DNA of 64,000 bases from Salinibacterium sp. (lineage in GTDB: Bacteria > Actinomycetota > Actinomycetes > Actinomycetales > Microbacteriaceae), in the NCBI GenBank assembly GCA_019638845.1, contig JAHBSZ010000001.1, forward strand, positions 124,001 through 188,000. Reading direction: 5' to 3'. The notes below the pieces were generated by a model. That model did no database searches and was not told the origin of the DNA. It was given only the letters and a program-made list of their open reading frames with translations. The stretch's first letter is position 1. The number at the start of each line of letters is the position of its first letter. The position numbers were made by a program, and so were the translations under genes. Positions 26,804 to 35,475 of the stretch are shown in pieces.

Positions 26804-27729
26804 GACGTGTGCTCCTTTGCTGCGGTAGGGATGTGTTCGACGAGGGTGCTCTCGAGCACACCGCGCACGACGGGGGCGACGGCGCGCACGCCAGCCGCAG
26901 TCATGACGATGGTGTAGTGGTTGACGTCGTCCACTTCGTGGACCACCATCCCGGGGATCTCCCGCACCCAATGGGCGACTTGGCCAACCGGATAGAGCGC
27001 CTCGGGCTGGTCGAGTAGCCCCCGTGGTGCGCGTATAAAGTGCAACGGCATCCGCAGTGACTGCATGCGGCCGAGGTATCCCGTGTCGTCGTTGAGCTGG
27101 AGGGAATCCTCGGTGACCGCCTCGAGCGAACTTGACGGACGCAGTCCGTCCGGCGTTTCTACGAGGTCGTAGTCGACGTAGCGCTGAATGGCCTCGCCGA
27201 ATCCGCCGAAGAAGGCTGGATGCTTGCGCCAAAACTCGCGGTACGCCTCGGCGTCAGCGAAGGTCATCGAGAGTCGCTCCGCTGCGGGTCCGATGAGCGC
27301 ATCGGGCAGGTCGGCGTCGGTGATCCCCGCGGCGAGCGGAATTGGCAGCCCACCATCGATGAGAACGAGTCCGCTCACCCGCTCGGGGTGTGCCGCGCCG
27401 AGCGTTACCGCGACGAACGCCCCCATGGAATGCCCGACGACCACCGCGTGCTCTACGCCAAGAGCGTCAAGGACCGCGAGCACGTCCGCGCCGTGCTGGG
27501 GCATTCCCCACGGGCCGGGAAGAGTGCGGCTGCCGCCCCGACCACGGAGGTCCGGCGCGACGATTCGCACGTCAGGAAACTGTTCGGCAAACGCGATCCA
27601 CGTAAGGTGCGATGCCGTGATGCCGTGGATCGCGAGCACGGTGCCGGTCGCAGGGGTCGTCGGCTCCCAGACTGCGGTGGTCAGAGTGCCGCCGCGCACC
27701 GGAATCTGATGAAGCGTTGGGGTACTCAT
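26800..27729 (-). CDS. alpha/beta-hydrolase
   Basis: A 309-residue alpha/beta-hydrolase. LAIHGITASHLTWIAFAEQF gives the oxyanion region, VVGHSMGAFVAVTLG the nucleophile Ser101, and VHEVDDVNHYTIVM the catalytic His near residue 280. It resembles hydrolases of the haloperoxidase/epoxide hydrolase/lipase-like group. Its ATG overlaps the SDR stop and its stop overlaps the next hydrolase start. Two unlike hydrolases in one operon suggest two hydrolytic steps, for instance lactone or ester opening and thioester or C-C cleavage; this is inference. Confidence 0.84.
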   Translation of the reverse strand: MSTPTLHQIPVRGGTLTTAVWEPTTPATGTVLAIHGITASHLTWIAFAEQFPDVRIVAPDLRGRGGSRTLPGPWGMPQHGADVLAVLDALGVEHAVVVGHSMGAFVAVTLGAAHPERVSGLVLIDGGLPIPLAAGITDADLPDALIGPAAERLSMTFADAEAYREFWRKHPAFFGGFGEAIQRYVDYDLVETPDGLRPSSSLEAVTEDSLQLNDDTGYLGRMQSLRMPLHFIRAPRGLLDQPEALYPVGQVAHWVREIPGMVVHEVDDVNHYTIVMTAAGVRAVAPVVRGVLESTLVEHIPTAAKEHTS

Positions 27730-28469
27730 CGCGCGCTCCAGCCGCCGTCCATCGTGTACGACGCGCCAGTCACCATTCCCGCAGTCGAGCCGCACAACCA
27801 GGCGACGAGGTCGGCGACCTCCTCGGGCTCGGTCAGTCGTTTGATGGCACTTTCGGTGAGCATGACTTTCTCGACAACCTCGGACTCGGCGATGCCGTGG
27901 ATCACTGCTTGATCGGCGATCTGCTTCTCGACGAGGGGGGTACGCACGTATCCCGGATTCACGCAGTTGCTCGTGACGCCGTGCGGTCCGCCCTCGAGCG
28001 CGGTGACCTTCGACAGCCCCTCCAGTCCGTGCTTGGCGGTGACATAGGCCACCTTGAACGGCGACGCGCGCAGGCCGTGAACGCTGCTGACGTTGACGAT
28101 GCGACCGAAGCCACGCTCGTACATCTTCGGCAGTGCGGCACGAATCAACAGGAACGGCGACCCGACCATGAGCTTCTGGATTCTCGCGAACACCACCGGG
28201 TCGTAGCTCTCGATGGGGGCAACCTGCTGAATGCCCGCGTTGTTGACCAGGATGTCGATGTCGAGACTCTGCTCCGCCAACGCTTCGGTGTCGCTGAGGT
28301 CGACTACCCACGCCTCACCCGAGACTTCGGCAGCGACGCGTGTCGCGGCATCCGCGTTGAAGTCGGCAACGACGACGTGTGCCCCCTGCGCGGCAAGCGC
28401 CCTCGCGCACGCGGCGCCGATTCCGCTTCCTGCCCCCGTCACTAGCGCTCGACGTCCTGTGAGTGTCAT
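27726..28469 (-). CDS. 3-hydroxybutyrate-dehydrogenase-like SDR
   Basis: A 247-residue short-chain dehydrogenase. LVTGAGSGIGAACARALA is the NAD-binding glycine motif, DILVNNAGIQQVAPI the NAG motif, INVSSVHGLRASPFKVAYVTAKHG the catalytic Ser and Tyr-X3-Lys, and CVNPGYVRTPLVEKQI the PG motif. The text NNAGIQQVAPIE and the loop VEKQIADQA are those of D-3-hydroxybutyrate dehydrogenases, so this is the best guess, but related hydroxyacids are possible. The ATG overlaps the TetR stop by four bases and its own stop overlaps the hydrolase start. Confidence 0.85.
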   Translation of the reverse strand: MTLTGRRALVTGAGSGIGAACARALAAQGAHVVVADFNADAATRVAAEVSGEAWVVDLSDTEALAEQSLDIDILVNNAGIQQVAPIESYDPVVFARIQKLMVGSPFLLIRAALPKMYERGFGRIVNVSSVHGLRASPFKVAYVTAKHGLEGLSKVTALEGGPHGVTSNCVNPGYVRTPLVEKQIADQAVIHGIAESEVVEKVMLTESAIKRLTEPEEVADLVAWLCGSTAGMVTGASYTMDGGWSAR

Positions 28470-29134
28470 CGTTCGTTCCTTTCGACGGCATCGGGTGGGG
28501 AGTCAGAGGCGGTCAAAGCACGGCGGACAAAGCGCATCATTTCGTCAAAGACATGATCGGGAACCTTCGAGGTGCCGCTCGCGGTCGGGTCTGCACCGTC
28601 GCCGACGTTTGCTCCGTCGCCCCACAGCACCCAGCGCATCCCGATCATCTCGCCGATGCCCATGAGGGCCCAGGCCGCAACGGTTGGGTCGACGTCACCC
28701 ACCTCGCCCGCCTCGCGTGCCTCCTGAAGACCAGAAATGTAGCCCTCGACGATGTTGCTGTAGTGCGATCGCAGGGCCCGGGGAGACACAAACTCTGCCT
28801 CGCGCACTACCCGGTAGAGCGCGGGATGCTCGGCCGTGAAGGCGAAGAAGGCCCGAAAACCAGCCCGCTCGGACTCAATTCGGTTCGATGATCCCGCCGA
28901 GGCCTCGCTCATGGCATGGCGCACTCGGCGGTTAAGGTCGTCGACCAGTTCCTCGAATATCTCGAGCTTGCTGGAGAAGTACAGATAGAAGGTGCCCTGA
29001 CCGACGCCGGCTTCCTCGGTGATGCGCACGATCGACGACTCGGTGTATCCGAAACGCGCGAACACCACCTCGGCCGCGGCGAGCAGCTTCGCCCGCGTGC
29101 GGTTTCCTCGTGCGGTCACCGGGCTGGCGCTCAC
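28466..29134 (-). CDS. TetR-family regulator of the liv-type catabolic operon
   Basis: A 222-residue regulator from GTG 29134, which overlaps the TGA of the acyl-CoA synthetase as GTGA. An upstream start at 29167 exists but lacks family features. HTH: TRAKLLAAAEVVFARFGYTESSIVRITEEAG followed by GQGTFYLYFSSKLEIFEELV at about residues 12-62. The ligand domain has the layout of acyl-CoA-responsive TetR proteins (RAGFRAFFAFTAEHPALYRVVREAEFV). It is encoded within the operon and very likely binds the dyad in front of livK. Confidence 0.88.
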   Translation of the reverse strand: MSASPVTARGNRTRAKLLAAAEVVFARFGYTESSIVRITEEAGVGQGTFYLYFSSKLEIFEELVDDLNRRVRHAMSEASAGSSNRIESERAGFRAFFAFTAEHPALYRVVREAEFVSPRALRSHYSNIVEGYISGLQEAREAGEVGDVDPTVAAWALMGIGEMIGMRWVLWGDGANVGDGADPTASGTSKVPDHVFDEMMRFVRRALTASDSPPDAVERNER

Positions 29135-30684
29135 TGTGGACTCCGAGCCGAAAGCTGGTCTGACCACGCCTCGAGCAACACACGCCGCATGGCCTTGCCG
29201 CTCGAATTGCGCGGGATGGATGCAACGAACCGAACGTGCTTAGGCACTTTGAATCGCGCGAGGGATGTCGCACAGAACTCCAGGAGATCGGTCTCATCGG
29301 TCGAAACCCCGGTGCGGGCGACCACCCACGCCACTCCGACTTCGCCCCACTGGCCGTCGGGGACTCCGACCACCGAAACGTCGGCGACCGCGGGATGCGA
29401 GAAAAGCACGCTCTCCACCTCGGCCGGGGCAACGTTCTCGCCGCCCGAAATGAAGATGTCTTTGAGTCGGTCGACGATGCGGAAGTAACCGTCAGCGTCA
29501 CGATGCACGAGGTCGCCGGTGGCGAGCCAGCCGGATCGCATGACGTCACGGGTCGCGTCCTCCTGCTGAAAATAGCCGGCGAAGACACCGGGCCCGCGCA
29601 CTAGCAACTCCCCCTCGGCGTCACCGTCGAGCAACTCCCCGGTGACGGCGTCGGCGACTGCCACCTCGACGTGCGGATACGGCTTGCCTGCCGAACCGAT
29701 CTTGCGGCGGGCATCCTCATCGGGAAGACAGAGCACATTCGGTGAAGCCTCGGTGAGCCCGTAACCCTGGGTGAGCGCGACACCGCGCCCGTGCCACACC
29801 CGCAGAAGGGGCTCTGGCATGGGAGCACCGCCCACGATTGCGTGCGTCAGGCTCGACAGGTCTGTGGTCGCGAAGGCCGGATGCTGCGCGAGCAGCAGGT
29901 AGTTGGCCGGTACGCCCATCATCGTGGTGATCTTGCGATCGGCGATGAGCTGGAGCACACGTCCCGGGTCGAACGTGCGCTCCAACACCACCGACGCCCC
30001 CATCCACCAGGCCAGCAGGGGTTGAATGTTCCAACCCCCCACGTGGTACTGGGGCATGACGGCGAGTACCGTGTCCGAACTCGTGATCTCGGCGATCCGC
30101 GAGAGCGAAAGATTGGTCCAGAAGCAGTTCGCGTGGGTGAGGATGGCACCCTTGGCGCGGTCGAGCGTTCCCGAGGTGAAGATGATCAGCAATGCGTCGT
30201 CATCTTCGACCGCGCGACGCACCGAGCCCGTGCGCGCTCCGTCGGTCGGGGCCACCATCTCGTGTTCGATACCACGAGTACCGAGTGAACCGGTCGACGG
30301 TGTCTTGACGAGCCCTTCCAGGGCTGCCGCCGCGAGGGAATCAAATTCGTCCTCGACGAGCAACAACGCGGGATCCGAACGATCGAGCTGCAGGGCGAGT
30401 TCGCGCGGAGAGAGGCGCCACGAGAGCGGAACCAGAACGAGCCCGGCCTTTGCGCAGGCGAAGAAGATCACGACGTGATCGGAGCTGTTGCCCGTGAGCG
30501 TCGCGACCCGCTCACCGACGCCGTAGCCAGCCTCGGAGAAGGATTCAGCCAGCCGGGCAGCGCGATCGTCGAGTTCCCGGTAGGTGAGGACAACCCCACG
30601 ATCGTCGATGGCGATGCGGTCGGGCGTCGCGAGCGCACGGTCGGTAGTCCAACGGCCAAGCGTATGCAGACCTGCGGCAGTCAT
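29131..30684 (-). CDS. acyl-CoA synthetase (AMP-forming)
   Basis: A 517-residue ANL-family ligase that activates a carboxylic acid to its CoA thioester in two steps via an acyl-AMP. Motif A5 GYGLTEASPNV, A7-A8 WLATGDLVHRDADGYFRIVDRLKDIFISGGENVAPAEVE and the A10 lysine region PRNSSGKAMRR are intact. The P-loop is IIFTSGTLDRAKGAILTH: the usual TGxPKG part is changed to LDxAKG. The gene follows livM with a four-base overlap; thus the transporter probably imports the acid it activates, such as a branched, aromatic or fatty acid. Confidence 0.88.
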   Translation of the reverse strand: MTAAGLHTLGRWTTDRALATPDRIAIDDRGVVLTYRELDDRAARLAESFSEAGYGVGERVATLTGNSSDHVVIFFACAKAGLVLVPLSWRLSPRELALQLDRSDPALLLVEDEFDSLAAAALEGLVKTPSTGSLGTRGIEHEMVAPTDGARTGSVRRAVEDDDALLIIFTSGTLDRAKGAILTHANCFWTNLSLSRIAEITSSDTVLAVMPQYHVGGWNIQPLLAWWMGASVVLERTFDPGRVLQLIADRKITTMMGVPANYLLLAQHPAFATTDLSSLTHAIVGGAPMPEPLLRVWHGRGVALTQGYGLTEASPNVLCLPDEDARRKIGSAGKPYPHVEVAVADAVTGELLDGDAEGELLVRGPGVFAGYFQQEDATRDVMRSGWLATGDLVHRDADGYFRIVDRLKDIFISGGENVAPAEVESVLFSHPAVADVSVVGVPDGQWGEVGVAWVVARTGVSTDETDLLEFCATSLARFKVPKHVRFVASIPRNSSGKAMRRVLLEAWSDQLSARSPQ

Positions 30685-31757
30685 GAGGCCTCCTCGACTC
30701 GGTCACGGGCCGCCGCCCGCGAGCGGGATCGATCGCCCACTCGGCCAACGATTCCCGCAATTCCCCCGGGGAGGAACAACACCACAAGGATAAACAGTGT
30801 GCCGAGAATGAAGAGGGGCTCCGAGAGCGGAATCCGGAGCACGTCCGGTAGGGCCGCCACGGCGTCCGACGATGCGAATGCCGTCAGGCGCTGATCGAGG
30901 AGTGTGTACACAATCCCACCCACGACGGCACCCCAGCGGGAGCCGACCCCGCCCAGCACGACGATCACAAGGATCGTGAGCGTGAAGTCGGCGGAGGTCG
31001 CGCGCGGCGTCGCTCCACTCTGGAGCAAGAGATACACCATTCCCACGAGTGCAGCGAGAGCTGACGCGATCACGAAGGTGATGAGTTTGACGACGAACGG
31101 GCGCACACCGATGACGCGCACTCGGAGTTCGTTCTCACGGGTTGCCGCGACGACATGGCCCGCACGGGAGTGCTCGAACCAGGTGACGACGACGAACACC
31201 ACGACGACGAGCGCCAGGGCCACCCAATAGAGGTTGCGAGTGTTGATCACGCCGACGAGAACATCCGGGACGTTCGCCGTCGCCAATCGCAGGCCCTCTT
31301 CACCACCGGTGAGGCCGGGATTCCTGCGAATGAGCACGTTGCCGGCTTGGGCGAAGGCGAGGGTGACCATCGCGAAGGAGATTCCGGTAACCCGGAGGCT
31401 GAGCGCTCCGATGAGGTATGCCGCAACGATCACGAGCGCAAGAATGATCCCCATCGCCGGCACGAGCGCGAGATCGGTCGACTGCAACAGGATGCCCAGC
31501 CCATACGCACCCATCGCGAAATAGAGTGCGTGGCCGAACGACAGCATTCCCGCGGAACCGAACAGCAGGTTGTAGCTGAGCGCAAGGGCCGCGAAGAGCA
31601 GGCTCAGGGCAAGCAGTTGCAGGGTGCCGGGCGTATAGGTGGCGCCGGGGAGCACCCCGGGGACCACGATGTTGAGGAAGGGCAAGATTGCCGCAAATGC
31701 GACCACCGCGCCACCGGCCGCCCACGGAAGCCATCGTCTCTTGGTCACGGTCTTCAC
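30681..31757 (-). CDS. livM: branched-chain amino acid-type ABC permease LivM
   Basis: A 358-residue permease of the HAAT family, starting at GTG 31757 that overlaps the livH stop as GTGA. About ten TM helices; family text includes LLALSLLFAALALSYNLLFGSAGMLSFGHALYFAMGAYG near residues 50-88 and the cytoplasmic EAA-like loop GHVVAATRENELRVRVIGVRPFVVKLITFVIA, and GGVGSRWGAVVGGIVYTLL. The C-terminus is Arg-rich. It pairs with LivH to form the channel; the substrate is set by LivK and need not be an amino acid, as related systems take up aromatic and dicarboxylic acids. Confidence 0.9.
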   Translation of the reverse strand: MKTVTKRRWLPWAAGGAVVAFAAILPFLNIVVPGVLPGATYTPGTLQLLALSLLFAALALSYNLLFGSAGMLSFGHALYFAMGAYGLGILLQSTDLALVPAMGIILALVIVAAYLIGALSLRVTGISFAMVTLAFAQAGNVLIRRNPGLTGGEEGLRLATANVPDVLVGVINTRNLYWVALALVVVVFVVVTWFEHSRAGHVVAATRENELRVRVIGVRPFVVKLITFVIASALAALVGMVYLLLQSGATPRATSADFTLTILVIVVLGGVGSRWGAVVGGIVYTLLDQRLTAFASSDAVAALPDVLRIPLSEPLFILGTLFILVVLFLPGGIAGIVGRVGDRSRSRAAARDRVEEAS

Positions 31758-32629
31758 GCGAGCCTCCCCACCAGTCCCGAGGGACGCACGAGCAGAACCA
31801 CCGCGAGCAACAGCACCACGACGAGGTCGCCGGTGCCGCCGAGGTAGTAGTTTGCGAATTGCTGTAGAACCGCCACCACGACTGAGGCGACCGCGGCACC
31901 CGTCAACGAGCCGAGGCCTCCGATCACGGTCACGATGAACGCGAAGATGAGCAGCGAGCCGCCGAGTTGGGGCGATACATACCCGAAGTAGTGGCTGGCC
32001 AGCACGCCGCCCAGGCCCGCCGCGGCACCACCGATCGCGAACACGAGCGTGAACGCCTTTCGCACGTCGATTCCGAGCGCGGTGACCATCGCCCTGTTCT
32101 CGACTCCGGCCCGAATAATAAGTCCATAGCGCGTCAGGCGAAGGAAGAGAACCATCGCGATGAGCACGAGAACCGCCACCGCGATGAGCACGAACCGGTC
32201 GTTGGGAACCCGCGCTCCGAGGATCTCGGTGGTCTCGGCAAACCACGCCGGACCGGTGACATAAATGGGATCGGTGCCCCAGATGCCATCGAAGAGAGCG
32301 ACACTCGCCAATGCCAGACCGACAGTCACGAGCACCTGCTCGATGTGCCTGTTGTAGAGACGCCTGATGAGCAGAAACTCGGTTGCTGCTGCCACTATCG
32401 CACCGACTGCTGCTCCCGCTGCCATCGAAGCAAACAGGGTGACCCAGCTATCGCCACCCATTCGCCGAGCGAGCTCCCACCCGGCGAAGGCACCGAGGGT
32501 AAGAAAAGAACCGTGAGCGAAGTTGAGGATGCCCATGAGTCCGTAGATGAGCGACAGCCCGGATGCCACGAGAAAGTACAGTGCGCCGAGGCCAAGACCG
32601 GTGATGAGCAGCAAAACTATCGTGCTCAT
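31754..32629 (-). CDS. livH: branched-chain amino acid-type ABC permease LivH
   Basis: A 291-residue permease with eight or more TM helices. Diagnostic text: LIYGLMGILNFAHGSFLTLGAFAGW at about residues 28-52, GLIIRAGVENRAMVTALGIDVRKAFTLVFAIGGAAAGLGGVLA near 170-212, where LivH has GxAxRAxAxNxxxAxLxGI, and VIGGLGSLTGAAVASVVVAVLQ. The ATG overlaps the livF stop by four bases and its stop overlaps the livM start, so the five transporter genes are translationally coupled. Confidence 0.92.
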   Translation of the reverse strand: MSTIVLLLITGLGLGALYFLVASGLSLIYGLMGILNFAHGSFLTLGAFAGWELARRMGGDSWVTLFASMAAGAAVGAIVAAATEFLLIRRLYNRHIEQVLVTVGLALASVALFDGIWGTDPIYVTGPAWFAETTEILGARVPNDRFVLIAVAVLVLIAMVLFLRLTRYGLIIRAGVENRAMVTALGIDVRKAFTLVFAIGGAAAGLGGVLASHYFGYVSPQLGGSLLIFAFIVTVIGGLGSLTGAAVASVVVAVLQQFANYYLGGTGDLVVVLLLAVVLLVRPSGLVGRLA

Positions 32630-33345
32630 GAGTCCGCCTCCGATTTCGCACCGTGCACGCCGAGAAGGGAGGTAACGAGGTCTGAGTCATCCAGAAGCGC
32701 CTGGGCCGAACCCGTGTGAATTACTCGTCCGCCCTCCAACACCACAACGGTTGACGCGAGTTGGCGAACCACCTGCAGATTCTGCTCCACCAGCAAGATT
32801 GGAGCGAGCTTCGCGGCGGCCGCGAGTGCCGCGGCGACGTCCGCGACGATGAGTGGCGCGAGCCCCTTTGTCGGCTCGTCGACTAACAGCAGTCGGTTCT
32901 CATTGAGGAGAGCGCGAGCAAGAGACACCATCTGCTGTTGCCCGCCAGAGAGGGTTCCGGCCAGCTGGGAAGCCCGCGCCTCAAGGTCGGGGAACAGCGC
33001 AGCGACGCGTTCGCGGTGCACAGCTCCCCCTCGTTCCGCGAGTCGAAGGTTCTCTGCAACGGTGAGCCCGGAAAAGACTTCGCGGTCTTCCGGAACGTAG
33101 CCCACACCGCGCTGGACGATGGTGAATGTTGGCTCCTTGTCGATCCGCTCTCCACCGAACTCGACCGTTCCCTGCCGTTCGATGAGACCGAGGATCGCCT
33201 TGACCGTGCTCGTCTTGCCCACGCCGTTGCGGCCGAGAAGAGCGGTCACGCCCCGGTCGGGTACGTCGAACGAGACGTCCTCGACAACCTGTTGGCCGGC
33301 GATGCGCGCGCTCAGGCCGCGTACCGACAAGATGGTCTCGCTCAT
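32626..33345 (-). CDS. livF: branched-chain amino acid-type ABC ATPase LivF
   Basis: A 239-residue ATPase. Walker A ALLGRNGVGKTSTVKAI near residues 35-51; Q-loop region GVGYVPEDREVFSGLTVAENL typical of LivF; signature LSGGQQQMVSLARAL; Walker B LLLVDEPTKGLAPLIV; switch His replaced in the text ILLVEQNLQVVRQLAS, where LivF normally has VEQN. The ATG at 33345 overlaps the livG stop. It forms the nucleotide-binding pair with LivG. Confidence 0.92.
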   Translation of the reverse strand: MSETILSVRGLSARIAGQQVVEDVSFDVPDRGVTALLGRNGVGKTSTVKAILGLIERQGTVEFGGERIDKEPTFTIVQRGVGYVPEDREVFSGLTVAENLRLAERGGAVHRERVAALFPDLEARASQLAGTLSGGQQQMVSLARALLNENRLLLVDEPTKGLAPLIVADVAAALAAAAKLAPILLVEQNLQVVRQLASTVVVLEGGRVIHTGSAQALLDDSDLVTSLLGVHGAKSEADS

Positions 33346-34097
33346 AGCGGCTCTCCGAGATATGCGCTCTGCACGGCCGCATCTGCCATGACGGCGGCCG
33401 GGGTATCGCACGCGAGCAGCTGGCCGTGGTGCATTACGGCGACCCGATCGACCAAGCCGAGTACGACATCCATATGGTGTTCGACCATCAGCACTGTGCG
33501 CCCAGAGGTATGCACGTGATGGATGACCTCGCTCAGGCCCGCGACATCACCCGACGCGACTCCGGCCATGGGTTCGTCGAGAAGGATTACCCGCGGGTCG
33601 GTGGCGAGCAACATCGCAATCTCGAGCTTTCTCTTGTCACCATGCGAGAGCACGCCGGCCTCAGTTTCGGCATGGTGGCTCAGTCCGACTTCGTCGAGGC
33701 CGGCACGGGCGGCCCGAGTGGCGTCGTCCGTCGCTCGCGGGAATCGAACGATCGAGATGGGAGCCCCCAACCGCACCTGGGCGGCCAGCCGCACGTTCTC
33801 GAGCGCGGTCAGCGCGGGAAACAGGCTCGACGTCTGGAAGGTGCGACCGAGCCCGGCCCGTGCTCGCGTGTGGATCGCGGTGGCTGAGACATCCTTGCCC
33901 TCCATGAGAATCCGACCCGATGTTGGTCGAACCACTCCAGAGATGAGATTGAACAAGGTTGTCTTGCCAGCCCCATTGGGGCCGATCACTCCGAGCATCT
34001 CACCCTGCGGAACCTCCAGGGTCACATCATCAATGATGTGTGCACCACCGATGGTGAAGGTGAGATGCTCGACAGCGAGCACGGGTCGGTCGGTCAC
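33342..34097 (-). CDS. livG: branched-chain amino acid-type ABC ATPase LivG
   Basis: A 251-residue ATPase starting at GTG 34097. Walker A GVIGPNGAGKTTLFNLISG near residues 35-53; the family-specific Q-loop text GLGRTFQTSSLFPALTALENV; signature LSHGDKRKLEIAMLLA, the LSxGxKR form typical of LivG; Walker B VILLDEPMAGV; H-loop VLMVEHHMDVV. It lies 14 bp after livK and overlaps livF. Confidence 0.92.
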   Translation of the reverse strand: MTDRPVLAVEHLTFTIGGAHIIDDVTLEVPQGEMLGVIGPNGAGKTTLFNLISGVVRPTSGRILMEGKDVSATAIHTRARAGLGRTFQTSSLFPALTALENVRLAAQVRLGAPISIVRFPRATDDATRAARAGLDEVGLSHHAETEAGVLSHGDKRKLEIAMLLATDPRVILLDEPMAGVASGDVAGLSEVIHHVHTSGRTVLMVEHHMDVVLGLVDRVAVMHHGQLLACDTPAAVMADAAVQSAYLGEPL

Positions 34098-34111
34098 GTG
34101 ACTATTCCGGC

Positions 34112-35305
34112 TTACTTGACGACGGGCGGAGCGACCGCGTCAGCATCCACTGCCTTGACCAGTTCAGGCGCGAACGAGTCGCCGTTGGCGACGAGCTTCA
34201 CCTGGAACATCGGCTGGAGCAGGGCGTGATCCTCGGCGCGGACGGTCATCGATCCCTTGGGTCCGTCGAAGGTGTAGCCCTCCAACGATGCGATCATGTC
34301 GTCGACGTTGTCACCGCCGCCGGCGCGAATCGCCTGTACGAGCATGATGGCCGCGTTGAAGCCGTCAGGCGAGAACAGGTCGGCCTCGTGTCCGGCAGCC
34401 TTCAGGCGCTCGATCATCGCGGTGTTGACCGCGTTGTCGGTTGCGCCAGCGAAGTAGTGGTTCAGGAAGCTGATGTCGGCACTCGCTGCACCGTACGCAC
34501 CGTACGTCGAAACATCACCAAGACCGGTCACGATCGGGGCAACGTCGAACACGCCCTGCTGGCTCAGTGACTCCCACATCGCCGCGGACGTGGCGCCGGC
34601 CCAAGCCACAAACACGAGATCGGGCTTCGCGTCGGCGATCTGCTGGGCGAATGGAGTGAACTCGGTCGCATCCTCGGGCACGAGCACGCTCGACACCGTC
34701 GCACCCTGGCCACCGAGCACAGCCGTAACAGCGGCGAGGTTGCCGTTGCCGAAGGCCGTGTCCTGCGCAAAGACGAGCACATTCTTGCCGGATGGGCTGC
34801 CAATGAACGTTCCCGCGGTCGCTACGTCTTGGTAGGACTGGCGCCCGGAGCGGAAGGTGTACTTGTTGACTCCCGTAATGGCGTCCGAAGCCGCCGGCCC
34901 GGAGATGTAGAGGATCTTGTTCTGTTCAGCCTGTTCGGCGACCGCGAGCGCGACCCCGGAGGATACGGTTCCGGCGATGATCTGCGTGCCCTTACCGATG
35001 GCGTCCTTGGTTGCTGTGACGGCCTTGTCGACGTCGCCAGCATCGTCGGTGATCGTGATGTCGAGCGCGCGACCGTCGACGGTACCTGTGCCGTCGGTGG
35101 CGTAGTCGAGACCCGCGTCGAACCCGGCGAGATAGGCCTCGCCGTACGCCGCGAGCGGCCCGGTCTCAGAGGTGATGATCGACACGCTCACGGGCGCCAG
35201 GTCGGCACCTTCGTTTGAGGGACCGGCGGTCGGCGCACAACCAGTCAGTGCGATGCCGACCGCGGCGACGAGCGCCGGGACAACGTACTTTTGTGTAACC
35301 CGCAT
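34112..35305 (-). CDS. livK: branched-chain amino acid-type ABC substrate-binding lipoprotein LivK
   Basis: A 397-residue binding protein with a lipoprotein signal (PALVAAVGIALTGCAP, Cys23 as the lipidated residue) and a periplasmic-binding-protein type I fold: VSIITSETGPLAAYGEAYLAGFDAGLDYA, DITITDDAGDVDKAVTATKDAI and a second lobe with VLVFAQDTAFGNG. It determines what the livKGFHM system takes up. First gene of a ten-gene operon ending with two hydrolases; the operon carries a CoA ligase, so an organic acid is a likely ligand. Confidence 0.9.
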   Translation of the reverse strand: MRVTQKYVVPALVAAVGIALTGCAPTAGPSNEGADLAPVSVSIITSETGPLAAYGEAYLAGFDAGLDYATDGTGTVDGRALDITITDDAGDVDKAVTATKDAIGKGTQIIAGTVSSGVALAVAEQAEQNKILYISGPAASDAITGVNKYTFRSGRQSYQDVATAGTFIGSPSGKNVLVFAQDTAFGNGNLAAVTAVLGGQGATVSSVLVPEDATEFTPFAQQIADAKPDLVFVAWAGATSAAMWESLSQQGVFDVAPIVTGLGDVSTYGAYGAASADISFLNHYFAGATDNAVNTAMIERLKAAGHEADLFSPDGFNAAIMLVQAIRAGGGDNVDDMIASLEGYTFDGPKGSMTVRAEDHALLQPMFQVKLVANGDSFAPELVKAVDADAVAPPVVK

Positions 35306-35344
35306 GGGAAACCTTTCCTGCTGCCATAGAAGGATTGTGATTGG

Positions 35345-35366
35345 AACCTGAGACCCGGTTCAGGTT
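35345..35366. promoter_or_regulatory. candidate TetR operator in front of livK
   Basis: AACCTGA (35345-35351) and TCAGGTT (35360-35366) form a perfect 7-bp dyad with an 8-bp spacer; AACC/GGTT pairs inside the spacer add a nested dyad. It lies 40 bp upstream of the livK ATG and just downstream of the probable -10 box, so binding would block transcription. The TetR encoded inside the same operon is the obvious candidate binder. Confidence 0.65.
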
Positions 35367-35372
35367 TCATGT

Positions 35373-35402
35373 AGCGTACGTCGCGGCGCGCAGAACTGTC
35401 AA
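35373..35402 (-). promoter_or_regulatory. probable livK operon promoter
   Basis: On the minus strand a perfect TTGACA (35402-35397) is followed after 18 bp by TACGCT (35378-35373), an acceptable -10 box, with the dyad at 35345-35366 directly after it and the livK ATG at 35305. The 170-bp gap between rseP and livK contains nothing else recognisable. Confidence 0.5.
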
Positions 35403-35475
35403 GGCGACCGAGCCGACACCACCCTCGGGCAGGGAGGACGGAGTAGCTCGAAGGTCGCTGTAGCAGGGAAAACGG

